Below are positions 20,234 to 29,851 of a stretch of 64,000 nt of DNA, piece by piece. The notes beneath the pieces were generated by a model. The model searched no databases. It had not been told where the DNA came from and saw only the letters and a list, made by a program, of their open reading frames with translations. Made by a program: the position numbers and the translations under genes. The DNA is from Oopsacas minuta. Taxonomy: Eukaryota; Porifera; Hexactinellida; Lyssacinosida; Leucopsacidae. Within the stretch, counting starts at the first letter, position 1; the number at the start of each line of letters is the position of its first letter. The stretch spans positions 658,286-722,285 of the forward strand of contig JAKMXF010000210.1 in the NCBI GenBank assembly GCA_024704765.1, written 5' to 3'.

Positions 20234-23200
20234 ATGACTGACGTAATATTCCAAGAAATGCAAGCAACATTCATTAAAATACCGCTAACAGCTAGACCAC
20301 CAACCAGAAAGAAGTTTATTAGATGTAGTAAGGATACGCTGGAGATTTTAGTCAAGCCTTCTAAAGGTGGTAAAGCTGAAGACATAATAGATATAAGAAC
20401 TATTCATGAGGTGAGGAAGGGGAATGATATTCTGAGAGAAGAGAGGATTGTGGATGCCAGTGTTACTGATGCTAAAATGTGTTTTACGATTGTATATGGT
20501 TCAGAGTTTAGATTGAAATTTGGAGTCTTTATTTGCTCTAATTGGAACATTCGTGAGTTCTGGTCCGAGGGACTTTTGACTCACATGCAAACAATCGCGA
20601 AACTTGATACAAATAGTCATACTAGGATTTGGCTTATGAAGGAATTCAATGAACTGGATAGGAACCAGACCAGCACTATTGGGACTAATGATTTAAAGAA
20701 GACCTTTTTCAATAGAATTCAGCTCAAAATTCCTCGCGAAAAACAACACAAATTGATTGCAGACCTTGACACTAAGAATGTTGGTTATGTTTACTTTCCA
20801 CAGTTCAGACAATTCTACCACAAAAAACTAGTATTCAACGAAGATATGATGAAGCTACTTAGTCATTGCATGTCTTTCCAGCTCAAGAATTCTTGGTATA
20901 TTAGCTCTCAAGAGCTCTGTGCCTTTCTACAATCAGAACAATTCGTTCATCACATTCCTATAACCACCTTACTGGCCGAGAAAATGATCCGGCCTTATCT
21001 GCTCTCTGAGAAGCCTCTCTCCACTCCCAACTTCCCGATAGATGAATTCTTCGACTACCTCTTCTCTCGTGGGAATAGTTTATTCGATGATGAATACACC
21101 TCTAGACTCTTGGCTGCTGATCCTAACTATATGGACTACAGTATGTCTGAGTATTGGATCAATTCCTCTCATAACACCTATCTAACTGGTAACCAGTATG
21201 CATCAGAGAGTACTGTAGAGGCTTATATACGAGTAATGAGGAGCGGGTGTCGATGTATAGAGCTGGATCTCTGGGACGGAGGTCCTGATGACTTACCTTG
21301 GATCACTCATGGTCACACCAGATGTACAAAGATAAAGTTCCGTGACATAGTAATTGCTATTCGTGAGCATGCCTTCGCTACCTCAGACTACCCCATGATA
21401 TTATCACTAGAAGAGCACTGCTCTATTCCAATACAGAAGAATACTGCTTATGAGTTTAAGAAGATTTTAGGAGATCTGTTGCTTACAGAACCAGTAAAGG
21501 GCGCTACCTGCCTTCCTTCTCCCAATCAGCTGAAACGTAAAGTTATCCTAAAACACAAGAAACTCCCCGAGGGATCAGATGAGACCGTGGTCTTGACAGA
21601 TACGGGAGAGGCTCAGGTCACTAAACAGCAGGACATATCCAACTCCCAGAAGAACGGATTCTTGTATCTGAAAGATCCAGGAGCTAATGTATGGACTCGT
21701 CGCTACTTTGTACTGACAGACAAAATCCTTTCCTATTGTATAGAAGAAGATGACCAGGAACAAGACACAGAGAATGTACGGGACCACATTTATATGGAAA
21801 CAGTACCTTCCCACTTAAAACATATAAATCATGTATGGTATCATGTAGTTGATAGAGATGGAGCAGTGGACAAACTGAAAGAATTTGAAGGTGGTAATGG
21901 TTCCTTCTTGGTACGTCCTAATGATAAGTATGAAGGTTATGTGTCTATATCATTTAAACATGAAAGAGAGGTTTATCACAGTCTTGTAAAACGTATACCA
22001 AGTCCTGACGGTCTGTACAACTATCAGCTGGTACATCCTATGACATTTGATGATATACCTAGTCTCGTGGATTACTACAAGTGTCACCCTTTACGAGCTT
22101 CTACCTTTGAACAAATCTTGACTACTCCCTGTCCCTGTCCTAGCCTCAGTAACACTAACCACGAGGCTCAGCCGTGGTTCCATGCGGGTATGAAACGCTG
22201 GGAAGCTGAGAAGATGCTGACATCTGTCCGACTAGAAGGAGCCTTTCTAGTCCGTCCCTCTGGTGAGCAGAGCACCTACACGATAACATTCAGGACTGAG
22301 AATGAGATTAAGCATTGTAGAGTTGAGTTCAATAAAGACAGTGGTCTATACACGATAGGAACTGCTCAGTTCGAGTCTCTGAGTGAATTAGTGGTTTATT
22401 ACAAGTCTCATCCTCTCTATCGTAAGATGAAACTTAAACACGCTATCAATGAGAGTATGCTCAAGAACATCGGAGTAGATGCAGAAGCCTCAGCAGAAGC
22501 TGAGTACATATCTGTTAATCCTGTGACATACAGATCTATACACGCATTCACTGCTCAGAACAAAGATGAATTGAGCTTCCCAGCTGGAGTAGAGATAACT
22601 AATGTGATAGAGCACCAGCACACGAAGGGGTGGTTTCAGGGAGACTTTGGTGGAAAGGTTAATCTATGGTTTCCTGAAAACCACGTTAAGAGGTTCGATG
22701 CTACCACTCCTCTGACTCCAATGGACCCACCGAAGCCTGAGCTGGATAATCAAGAGGAAACCATAAGGATCGAGAATTTGGAAGTGACTCGGGTTAGCCC
22801 ACATTTAGCAGGTCGTGAGTGGGTGCTGAGACTGGTTCAAGACGTTCCAGTCGAGTACAAAACGCTAAAACCTGAATCTAGCAATGCTCTATTTGTGGGT
22901 TGTGAAAACGAAGAAGACTTCAAATCTTGGGAGTCTAAGCTTAATGAAGTGAAGAAGGAACTGACCAGAAGTCAGAGCTTGGATGCTCGTCTCCAGAAGC
23001 GGACTAGCATTGCAAGAGAGATGTCTGACTTGATCATTTACTGTAGATCTGTTCCATTCCGTGTGGAATCTATAGGGAATGGAAAGTTTAGCGAAATGTC
23101 TTCATTCCCAGAAACCAAAGCATTTCATCACGCCCTCAATCGCGAGACAGCTCCCAAACTTGTGATTTATAACCAGCAGCAATTCAGTAGAGTATACCCC

Positions 23201-24001
23201 AAGGGCAGTCGTATAGATTCTTCCAACTACTTGCCTATTCCTCTATGGAATATGGGGTGTCAGATGGTAGCACTCAATTTTCAGACACCAGATAAAGCTA
23301 TGCAAGTTAACGATGCTCGTTTTTTGGTTAACAACAAACTGGGATTCGTGTTGAAGCCTGCCTTTATGCGAATGAAAGATACCAAGTACAATCCACTAGA
23401 TCCCAAGACTGTACCCACTCCCCCCACACGTATAACCATCCGTGTATTGGGTGGGAGACATCTGTTCCGAATAGGCAGAGGGTTCCCTTCCTGTCGTGTT
23501 ACTGTTGAAATTGTAGGAGCAGACTATGACAATCAGTATTATATGACATCTAATATATCTGATAACTGTCTGAACCCTGTCTGGGAGTACAAGAGCTTTG
23601 AGTTCTCTGTAAAGAACCCTGAGTGTGCTTTCCTAAGATTCGTAGTACATGATATAGACATGTTCGGAGATCCTAACCAGATAGGTCAAGCTACCTATCC
23701 ATTGACTGCTATACGTCCCGGGTTTCGATCGGTACAGTTAAAAACCCCATTCTCTGAAGAGTTAGAACTCTCTTCTCTTCTTGTATATGTCATCTTAGAG
23801 AACGGCGAGAAGTCGCAGAGTGACAGTACGGAAATCAAGTCCCGCATCGACAAGCTCAAGGACGAGTTACGAGGTCTCTACTCGTCGGGAGACCTGCGCT
23901 CTGATCTAATTGAGTCCAAGAGACGGGAGCTACAGGCTGCTCAGAACCAGATGGACCGAGTCAGTCAGGAAATGAATAGAATAAATACTTTACGCAAGTA
24001 G
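20234..24001 (+). CDS. PLCG1: Phospholipase C gamma
   Basis: A single-exon protein of 1255 aa, close to the 1250-1290 of the family. PLC-gamma cleaves PIP2 to IP3 and diacylglycerol after tyrosine-kinase activation. Order of domains: PH (about 20-140), EF-hand-like (145-290), X box (about 305-450) with both catalytic histidines in SSHNTYLTG and HGHTRCTKI, half a split PH, N-SH2 with GSFLVRP, C-SH2 with GAFLVRPSGEQSTYTITF, SH3 (about 765-820), second half PH, Y box with KGSRIDSSNYLPIPLW, C2 (about 1065-1180) and a charged C-terminal helix. Tyr758 in EYISVNP lies between C-SH2 and SH3 at the position of the activating Tyr783 of PLC-gamma1. The SH3 ALYDY motif is degenerate (SIHAFTAQ). The start ATG gives a full PH domain. 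Confidence 0.95.
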   Translation: MTDVIFQEMQATFIKIPLTARPPTRKKFIRCSKDTLEILVKPSKGGKAEDIIDIRTIHEVRKGNDILREERIVDASVTDAKMCFTIVYGSEFRLKFGVFICSNWNIREFWSEGLLTHMQTIAKLDTNSHTRIWLMKEFNELDRNQTSTIGTNDLKKTFFNRIQLKIPREKQHKLIADLDTKNVGYVYFPQFRQFYHKKLVFNEDMMKLLSHCMSFQLKNSWYISSQELCAFLQSEQFVHHIPITTLLAEKMIRPYLLSEKPLSTPNFPIDEFFDYLFSRGNSLFDDEYTSRLLAADPNYMDYSMSEYWINSSHNTYLTGNQYASESTVEAYIRVMRSGCRCIELDLWDGGPDDLPWITHGHTRCTKIKFRDIVIAIREHAFATSDYPMILSLEEHCSIPIQKNTAYEFKKILGDLLLTEPVKGATCLPSPNQLKRKVILKHKKLPEGSDETVVLTDTGEAQVTKQQDISNSQKNGFLYLKDPGANVWTRRYFVLTDKILSYCIEEDDQEQDTENVRDHIYMETVPSHLKHINHVWYHVVDRDGAVDKLKEFEGGNGSFLVRPNDKYEGYVSISFKHEREVYHSLVKRIPSPDGLYNYQLVHPMTFDDIPSLVDYYKCHPLRASTFEQILTTPCPCPSLSNTNHEAQPWFHAGMKRWEAEKMLTSVRLEGAFLVRPSGEQSTYTITFRTENEIKHCRVEFNKDSGLYTIGTAQFESLSELVVYYKSHPLYRKMKLKHAINESMLKNIGVDAEASAEAEYISVNPVTYRSIHAFTAQNKDELSFPAGVEITNVIEHQHTKGWFQGDFGGKVNLWFPENHVKRFDATTPLTPMDPPKPELDNQEETIRIENLEVTRVSPHLAGREWVLRLVQDVPVEYKTLKPESSNALFVGCENEEDFKSWESKLNEVKKELTRSQSLDARLQKRTSIAREMSDLIIYCRSVPFRVESIGNGKFSEMSSFPETKAFHHALNRETAPKLVIYNQQQFSRVYPKGSRIDSSNYLPIPLWNMGCQMVALNFQTPDKAMQVNDARFLVNNKLGFVLKPAFMRMKDTKYNPLDPKTVPTPPTRITIRVLGGRHLFRIGRGFPSCRVTVEIVGADYDNQYYMTSNISDNCLNPVWEYKSFEFSVKNPECAFLRFVVHDIDMFGDPNQIGQATYPLTAIRPGFRSVQLKTPFSEELELSSLLVYVILENGEKSQSDSTEIKSRIDKLKDELRGLYSSGDLRSDLIESKRRELQAAQNQMDRVSQEMNRINTLRK

Positions 24002-24254
24002 AGATTTGTAAGTTTGTAAATTTTGTTGCTGCTTTTATTGTATGTAAATATTGATTGGATTCTTATTTTATTAGTGTATAATAAGGTGTTGATACAAGAA
24101 AGTGATTTAAATGTCTTTCTTACGTAGTTAGTGTTCTTATGATCTCGCAATCTTATGACAAACCCATCACATGATTCACGTCAATTCCTATTTGGATATA
24201 AATACTGTCGCATTCTGATTAGTTAATTTGAATCTACTTGATTATATAATTGTG

Positions 24255-26498
24255 ATGTATAAAACTACTCAAACACAGTCTGAGACTAATGCTAAGTTGG
24301 AAGTGATGATAGATCTGGAGAGTTTGGTTAGGCCAGTAGGTTCAGAGCCCCAGAAAGGATTCTCTGTAGCAGAGTATGAAATAGCTCCTCATAAGATGAT
24401 AGCTGACCTGGTAACACTGATTTACCAGAGAGAAGGTCTCGGCATTCAAACCCCTCTATGTCAGCAACAAACACACAATTCGAAGACCAAGAGGAGGCCT
24501 TCTCTAGTCATGGCTAACTCTGTTAAAGAGTATGGAATATTTGAAGTATTCCGAGGTAAGTGGCAATCTAACGGGACTGAAATCAGAGAGCTGCTAGCAG
24601 GAGACAACAATCCACTCATCGTGTTTGGACGGAAACTACGCATAACTAGTGTAAGATATCTAGACAGCAGTATGAAGACTCTACTGATTGATCATAGTAG
24701 CTCTGTAAGGGGAGTGGTTAGGGACATCTGCTCTATTGTTGGTATGGAGAATCCTGAAGAGGTAGGATTGATAGTGGCAGCAGACTACTCTACAACATCA
24801 GGACATCATCCAGCTATAATTCCTCAAATAGAATCTGATACTTCTAAGAAAGGCACTTTCACAAACCTGTCAGCTGCTAAGAAGCTAGCTTCTGTGACAA
24901 ATGCTAGCCTTAGTCCTGCTCAGAAGAGACGGTACATCAGTAAAACTATTGGTAAGGCAGCAGCTGACTCTAGACGTGCTAAGAGGAAGGAAGGTCGTAA
25001 GAAGAAGAAACAAATTAGCAAGAAGAGACAGCTCAGGTTGGATACTCCATGGTTAGACCTGAATCTCAGTCTTCCAGAGCAGGACGTGTTGGAGAATGAT
25101 CAGCTGATCCTAATGCATCGCTATTTCTACAACATGCAGCTGGAGAGCGGGTCTAAGCGAGCAGAACTTCTCTTCTCACAATGCAAGGCTAAGTTCCTAG
25201 CCGGAGAGTTGTTCTGCTCTCAGGAAGATTGTCATAGATTCGCAGCTCTCCTCTGTCAGATATCTTTTGGAGACCACCATCAGGATTCTCATACGGAGAG
25301 TTGGCTTATTAGTGTAAAGAAGTCTGTTCTCCCTCCCAAATTCAAAGCTAAGACTCTTTGTAAATCAATCCTCCTTCTCTACCAAGCTCTGAGAGGAATA
25401 GCGTTTGAGCAATGTCAGCTGATTATGCTCAAGCTCTGGAGCTCTATGCCTCTATTTGGATATGAATTCTTCTCTGGAACTAATTTGGATAGCAAGAAGA
25501 AATGTTTGCTCGGTGTATCCAAACAATTCGTCTTATACTCAGAGCAAGGAGAGACTTCTTTCTCCAGAACTCTACGCCTAGACTCTCTCACTTCTTGGGA
25601 CTTTGAGAAGACTTCGGACTCTCTATCCTTGGTATTTCCTTCAGAATGCTTTAATATTTATCTACCAGATTACTCCGGGATAGTAGCAGATACTATCTGT
25701 TCCCATCTAGAACATATTCGATCTTGTGAAGACGAATTATTTCTGAGATCAGAGTTCATACTTCCTTCTGACTTATGTAACACATACAGGTCAATTGCTA
25801 GTGTGTTTGGCATTAAGTCTCTAGGTACAGGACTACCTCGTACAATCTCTTACCAGAGTTTATACGATGGGAACAATCCCCTATTCACCCCTGAAGAGAT
25901 TGAGAGCGTTCAGGTTACAGCTTGGGAGAACCCAGCATTCCATGACATGGACCAGTTGTTAGAAGAGAGATTCAATTTCCTGGATGATATACACTCAATT
26001 ATTTCAGAAGAGAATCTCTCCCAAATTGTTCCTCCTAGCTTTGCTAACTCTCCTAATCAGTCACCTGTACAGGACCCTAAATATATGGATGATTTTCAGG
26101 TCAACATACCAGATTTGAATCCAAGACCTAGTTCATATCCTGCTCAGACAGACAGCGACCCGGTCACTCCGGTGGGTACTCCTCCCTATCTGGACTCTCC
26201 CACCACTACTCGGACTCCTACAAGCAATCTCGTCACTGCATTCGAGAAGAAGGGTAACTGGAAAAAGCCCGTTAGCAAGAAGCTCCCTGATAGAAAGACT
26301 AATGCTAACACCAGCCAGAAAATAATGAGTTTTGAGAACCCTCCCAAATGGACAGGTGAGCCCAAGAACATCGCTCCCATTCCGAGGCACGCTAGCACTG
26401 GTGTTATTATTAACGCTTTTGAAACTCTGCATAAGAATCAGGCTGCTCAAATCGCGAAATTTCTCGAAATAAGAGAAGACATTTCTGAGCTCGTTTAG
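24255..26498 (+). CDS. Talin-head-like FERM protein without a rod
   Basis: A single-exon protein of 747 aa from the first ATG (24255). It reads as a talin-type FERM head. F0-like start (KLEVMIDLESLVRP), F1 with a long basic loop (SRRAKRKEGRKKKKQ), then TPWLDLNLSLPEQDVLEND, matching talin WLDHGRTLREQGVEE. F2 has FHRFAALLCQISFG-like sequence, equivalent to talin CEFAGFQCQIQFG, and FGYEFF. F3 (PTB-like) has KKCLLGVSKQFVLYSE, aligning with talin LLGITKECVM, and IVADTICSHLEHI. There is no PH insertion in F2, which argues against kindlin. After F3 the protein has about 240 residues of Ser/Pro-rich tail with a NPAF motif, not the helical-bundle rod of talin. Talin heads bind integrin beta tails and membrane lipids; whether this one does is untested. 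Confidence 0.68.
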   Translation: MYKTTQTQSETNAKLEVMIDLESLVRPVGSEPQKGFSVAEYEIAPHKMIADLVTLIYQREGLGIQTPLCQQQTHNSKTKRRPSLVMANSVKEYGIFEVFRGKWQSNGTEIRELLAGDNNPLIVFGRKLRITSVRYLDSSMKTLLIDHSSSVRGVVRDICSIVGMENPEEVGLIVAADYSTTSGHHPAIIPQIESDTSKKGTFTNLSAAKKLASVTNASLSPAQKRRYISKTIGKAAADSRRAKRKEGRKKKKQISKKRQLRLDTPWLDLNLSLPEQDVLENDQLILMHRYFYNMQLESGSKRAELLFSQCKAKFLAGELFCSQEDCHRFAALLCQISFGDHHQDSHTESWLISVKKSVLPPKFKAKTLCKSILLLYQALRGIAFEQCQLIMLKLWSSMPLFGYEFFSGTNLDSKKKCLLGVSKQFVLYSEQGETSFSRTLRLDSLTSWDFEKTSDSLSLVFPSECFNIYLPDYSGIVADTICSHLEHIRSCEDELFLRSEFILPSDLCNTYRSIASVFGIKSLGTGLPRTISYQSLYDGNNPLFTPEEIESVQVTAWENPAFHDMDQLLEERFNFLDDIHSIISEENLSQIVPPSFANSPNQSPVQDPKYMDDFQVNIPDLNPRPSSYPAQTDSDPVTPVGTPPYLDSPTTTRTPTSNLVTAFEKKGNWKKPVSKKLPDRKTNANTSQKIMSFENPPKWTGEPKNIAPIPRHASTGVIINAFETLHKNQAAQIAKFLEIREDISELV

Positions 26499-26657
26499 GT
26501 TTACTGACTTTATTTTATCTTTTCTACACTGTTTGAAGATTAATTTTATGATTCTTTTATTTGTGTTGAGTTATCTCTACAGTTATATATATTCTATTAC
26601 TGTCGTAGGTGCATTATTATCCATGGTACTCTAACACAATGTAGATTTAAGTTTGTC

Positions 26658-27455
26658 ATGGCCTCTGAGCTTACTAACAGATTTGAGTTGTTAGAGTCTG
26701 GACAAGGAGATTTCCCAGACAAAGAATTTGATGAAGTAGCATCCGAACTGATAACTTCTGTAGATTATGAAGGCTATGAGTTTATTACCAATTATGAGAT
26801 AGATAATATCCGTTGTACCATGCACAGGAAGTACCGAGAGGACTCGGGTCTCTATCAGTACAAACTATGGGGACACATGATGGACGTTAGTGTAGAGGCT
26901 TGTTCACATAGCTATGTAGACTTGGAATTCCGGTTAATCTAATATTATTTTATAATAGAGGCTGTATTATCACTACCTGTATCCATATGTAGGAATTATT
27001 GGGATGACTACTGTGTAGAAGCTGTTAGGAAAGAAGATCCAGACACAAAGAAAACTGCTTATTACTGGCAGCTGAACTATCCTTTCCCGCTATCCAATCG
27101 GGACTACTGTTTCGTTAGAGAGTCCAGGAAACTCTGCAAAGACGAGAGAACTATATACGTCACTCTTGCTAGGAGCGAACCGTTCCAAATATTTCCAGAA
27201 AGAAGCGGAGTTATTCGTGTTAAGGACTACTTCCAGAAAGCTGCAATGATGAGTGACGGGAAGATAGGCACCATAGCTTATATGACTTATTACGATAATC
27301 CTCAAGGTATGATACCTACATGGTTGATTAACTGGGCAGCCTCTATTGGTGGACCTCAGTACTTGAAAGTTATGCACAAATCCTGCAGTCAGTATTTTGA
27401 GTGGAGAGAAGCTGTTGACAAGAATAAGATGATACAGACTGATAAGGAGATTTAG
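26658..27455 (+). CDS. PCTP: Phosphatidylcholine transfer protein (START domain)
   Basis: Two exons, 26658-26932 and 26993-27455, give 245 aa, a single START domain of normal PCTP length (about 214). PCTP (STARD2) moves phosphatidylcholine between membranes in the cytosol. Diagnostic stretches: YYWQLNYPFPLSNRDYCFVR, ERSGVIRVKDY, MTYYDNPQGMIPTWLINWAA and the C-terminal helix PQYLKVMHKSCSQYF. These match PCTP block for block and better than other START families. There is no signal peptide or mitochondrial leader, which argues against STARD7 or StAR. The 60-bp intron uses a GTTAAT donor. Confidence 0.9.
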
Positions 27456-27608
27456 GATATTCAGGTTTAGTTTGTAATTATATTTAGTAATAAAGTTACC
27501 ACATATTTAATATATATTTATATATGAATAAATACGTATATCTACTCGGTACAATTCCTAATAAGTTATTTGAGGTTATACACGAGGCCAGCACTAGTGT
27601 AGCTTATA

Positions 27609-29444
27609 ATGTGGATATTGATACACCAACAACCTCGCAGTAATTCTCATACTCAAAGCACTTCTAGAGATTTTAAGTCAGCTGTTTCTTACTGTTTGGT
27701 ACCAGGTAGAGGCTACACTGTGGGTAGGATAGCTTGTGATCTTACTATACCCAATGAACAGTCTGTTAGCAAGAATCATGCCACAATAACAGTACATATT
27801 AAAGATGATACTGAGCAGAGAAATAAACTTTTCATCAAGGATACATCAACTTTTGGTACTCACATTAACTCAAATAGGCTGCATAACTCAGAACGTGAGT
27901 TATTTGATGGTGATCAGATTGTGTTTAGTCAGAGGGTAGAGATTGGAGGTAGGTACTCTCTTAAATGGGAGTCTATAGTGTTGTGCTTCTCCAAATTCGA
28001 GAAATCTCTCTTCGCTATAAAAGCCAGGGTTATAAAGTACAGCATAACGGTACTAGACAGCTGGGATATCAGTGTAAGCCATCTCATAGTCGGGGAACTC
28101 AGAACCACCAGCAAGGTCCTGTGTGCTCTATCTAAAGGCGTGCCTATAGTGAGATTCAGCTGGGTAGACCAATTGATCCGCTCCATCGAAGACTTTACTC
28201 CTATTCCATCACCTTCAGAACATATGCCACACCTCTCTAATGTTTCTGAGATTAGTGATGTAAATCTGTTTGCTGTTAATTTGAAACGGCTTAAACTTTT
28301 TGAAGAGAAACGTTTCTATTTCTTGAATAGTAAAGAATTTGATCAATATAGCATACCAATCTCATACTGTAGTGGTATTAGCACTTTGATTGAAGTGTTG
28401 GATGTGACATATGCGACATATGACAGGTACTCAGCTGATGACTCTATTGTAGTGTCAGGTAATTATGACAGATTCTATTCAGTACCAGGAGGAGAGGAAT
28501 TCATAGCAAAATTGGAATTAACTCTTGAGAATGTTTGTAAGAGTTTAATTCCAGATTCTAAGATTGTCCATGCTATTATGCAAGTTTCTACAGAGGGTCT
28601 CTTCCCTCAGACTCCTCAATCTCAGGCGTCAGAACAGTACGTGACTCCCCCGGAGTACTATGTCCCTATCCATAGTCCTGTTCTATTTCAAAATAATGTA
28701 TCTCAGTCAGAGTCTCTTACTAGTTCTCCTAAGAAGAAGAAAAAGAAAATTGATCAAACTGGAGTAAAGACTTGCTGTATGTTTTCCTTATTTGATGATG
28801 AATCTAAGGAGAATTCTGATGGTTCTTATCCTACAAAACCAAATAGTGAAAATACTGATCAACAGCTAACCTTTTTCAAGGATAGTCCCCCGAATCATGA
28901 ATATAACTCCTTTCAAAATGAAGATATTCCAGCTCGAAAATACGACTTACTAACTATAACTGATGAACTGACCTCTTGTCCTGATACTCTGGAAACATGG
29001 ATCCCTACTAATAACCCTCAACAGGGAGAATCTAGTCCTATTGAAACTAAGAAGAGTTACAGATTGGTAGGTAAATGCTTCGTTAAAGCTCATAAGATGA
29101 AAGAGCCTTCCTATTTACGTCCTCTAATCCCTATTAGAGCAGGCTCAGGGCTACTGAAGAAGGATCCTAAAGGCAACCCATTCTCCTCAGATGAAGAAGA
29201 TCCTAGATTATCTGGATCATTTATCGAATCAAAAGATTCCATCAAGAAATTTGCTAATACCTCTTCAAGTCCTCTGTTAATTAACAAGAATATAGCAAAA
29301 CTTGAAATAAAAACTACTCCTAAAAGTAAGCGCAAGAGTTTAGAGAAATCTCAGATTACATCAAAGAAGAAATCTCTCTTAGTTGTTCTGGATGGTTCAG
29401 ATTCTGATGACGATGAATACCTTAAGGTCACTCCTCTCAAATAG
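27609..29444 (+). CDS. NBN: Nibrin (NBS1), MRN complex subunit
   Basis: A single-exon protein of 611 aa (human 754). Nibrin links MRE11-RAD50 to damaged chromatin and ATM. It starts MWILIHQQ like the MWKL start of nibrins. The FHA domain spans about 25-120 with YTVGRIACDLTIP and EQSVSKNHATI, the phosphopeptide-binding core R-x(n)-S-x-x-H. Tandem BRCT repeats follow (about 125-330): SHLIVGELRTTSKVLCALSK with GVPIVRFSWVDQL, then a second, weaker repeat. The C-terminal half is low-complexity, with a basic stretch KKKKKKID, a probable MRE11-binding region near RLVGKCFVKAHKM, and an acidic end DGSDSDDDEYL where the ATM-binding motif is expected. It lies in the + strand gene run next to TYW2. Confidence 0.88.
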   Translation: MWILIHQQPRSNSHTQSTSRDFKSAVSYCLVPGRGYTVGRIACDLTIPNEQSVSKNHATITVHIKDDTEQRNKLFIKDTSTFGTHINSNRLHNSERELFDGDQIVFSQRVEIGGRYSLKWESIVLCFSKFEKSLFAIKARVIKYSITVLDSWDISVSHLIVGELRTTSKVLCALSKGVPIVRFSWVDQLIRSIEDFTPIPSPSEHMPHLSNVSEISDVNLFAVNLKRLKLFEEKRFYFLNSKEFDQYSIPISYCSGISTLIEVLDVTYATYDRYSADDSIVVSGNYDRFYSVPGGEEFIAKLELTLENVCKSLIPDSKIVHAIMQVSTEGLFPQTPQSQASEQYVTPPEYYVPIHSPVLFQNNVSQSESLTSSPKKKKKKIDQTGVKTCCMFSLFDDESKENSDGSYPTKPNSENTDQQLTFFKDSPPNHEYNSFQNEDIPARKYDLLTITDELTSCPDTLETWIPTNNPQQGESSPIETKKSYRLVGKCFVKAHKMKEPSYLRPLIPIRAGSGLLKKDPKGNPFSSDEEDPRLSGSFIESKDSIKKFANTSSSPLLINKNIAKLEIKTTPKSKRKSLEKSQITSKKKSLLVVLDGSDSDDDEYLKVTPLK

Positions 29445-29851
29445 GATTTCAATAATCAGAGGAAATTCTCTTAACTCTATTTAAAATTAAATTACATATT
29501 TTGAATTCTGTAAGGAATTAGAGGATCCTGATAATTAACTAAATCTTCTCGTGTTATCGCTTTGGGTCTTAGCTCTTAGGTGTAACTTGTAATGTTTAGT
29601 TTGGGAAGTTTAAACAATGAGTTTGAGGTTTAACAATCTTAACTCATATAGCATATAGATATTTATTTCTGAACCTTGTGTAAAATTACTCTACAGTTTT
29701 GTGAACTTTTCAGTGAACTGCTTACCTAGCTTACATTATTTATTTAAAAGAATGCTAGCGTTATCATTGATATGTTATCCCCACGAGTTATTACCCCAGA
29801 ACTTTATCTGATATTGTTTAGAGGAATATATTGTAAGGTTATTTGATACAT
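29445..29851. other. Intergenic region, NBN to TYW2
   Basis: 407 bp, AT-rich, the widest gap in the twelve-gene + strand run. No gene or repeat seen. Confidence 0.5.

Noticed and set aside
24255-26498. Kindlin assignment for the FERM protein
   Set aside because: There is no PH insertion in the F2 lobe, and the F3 motif is closer to talin.
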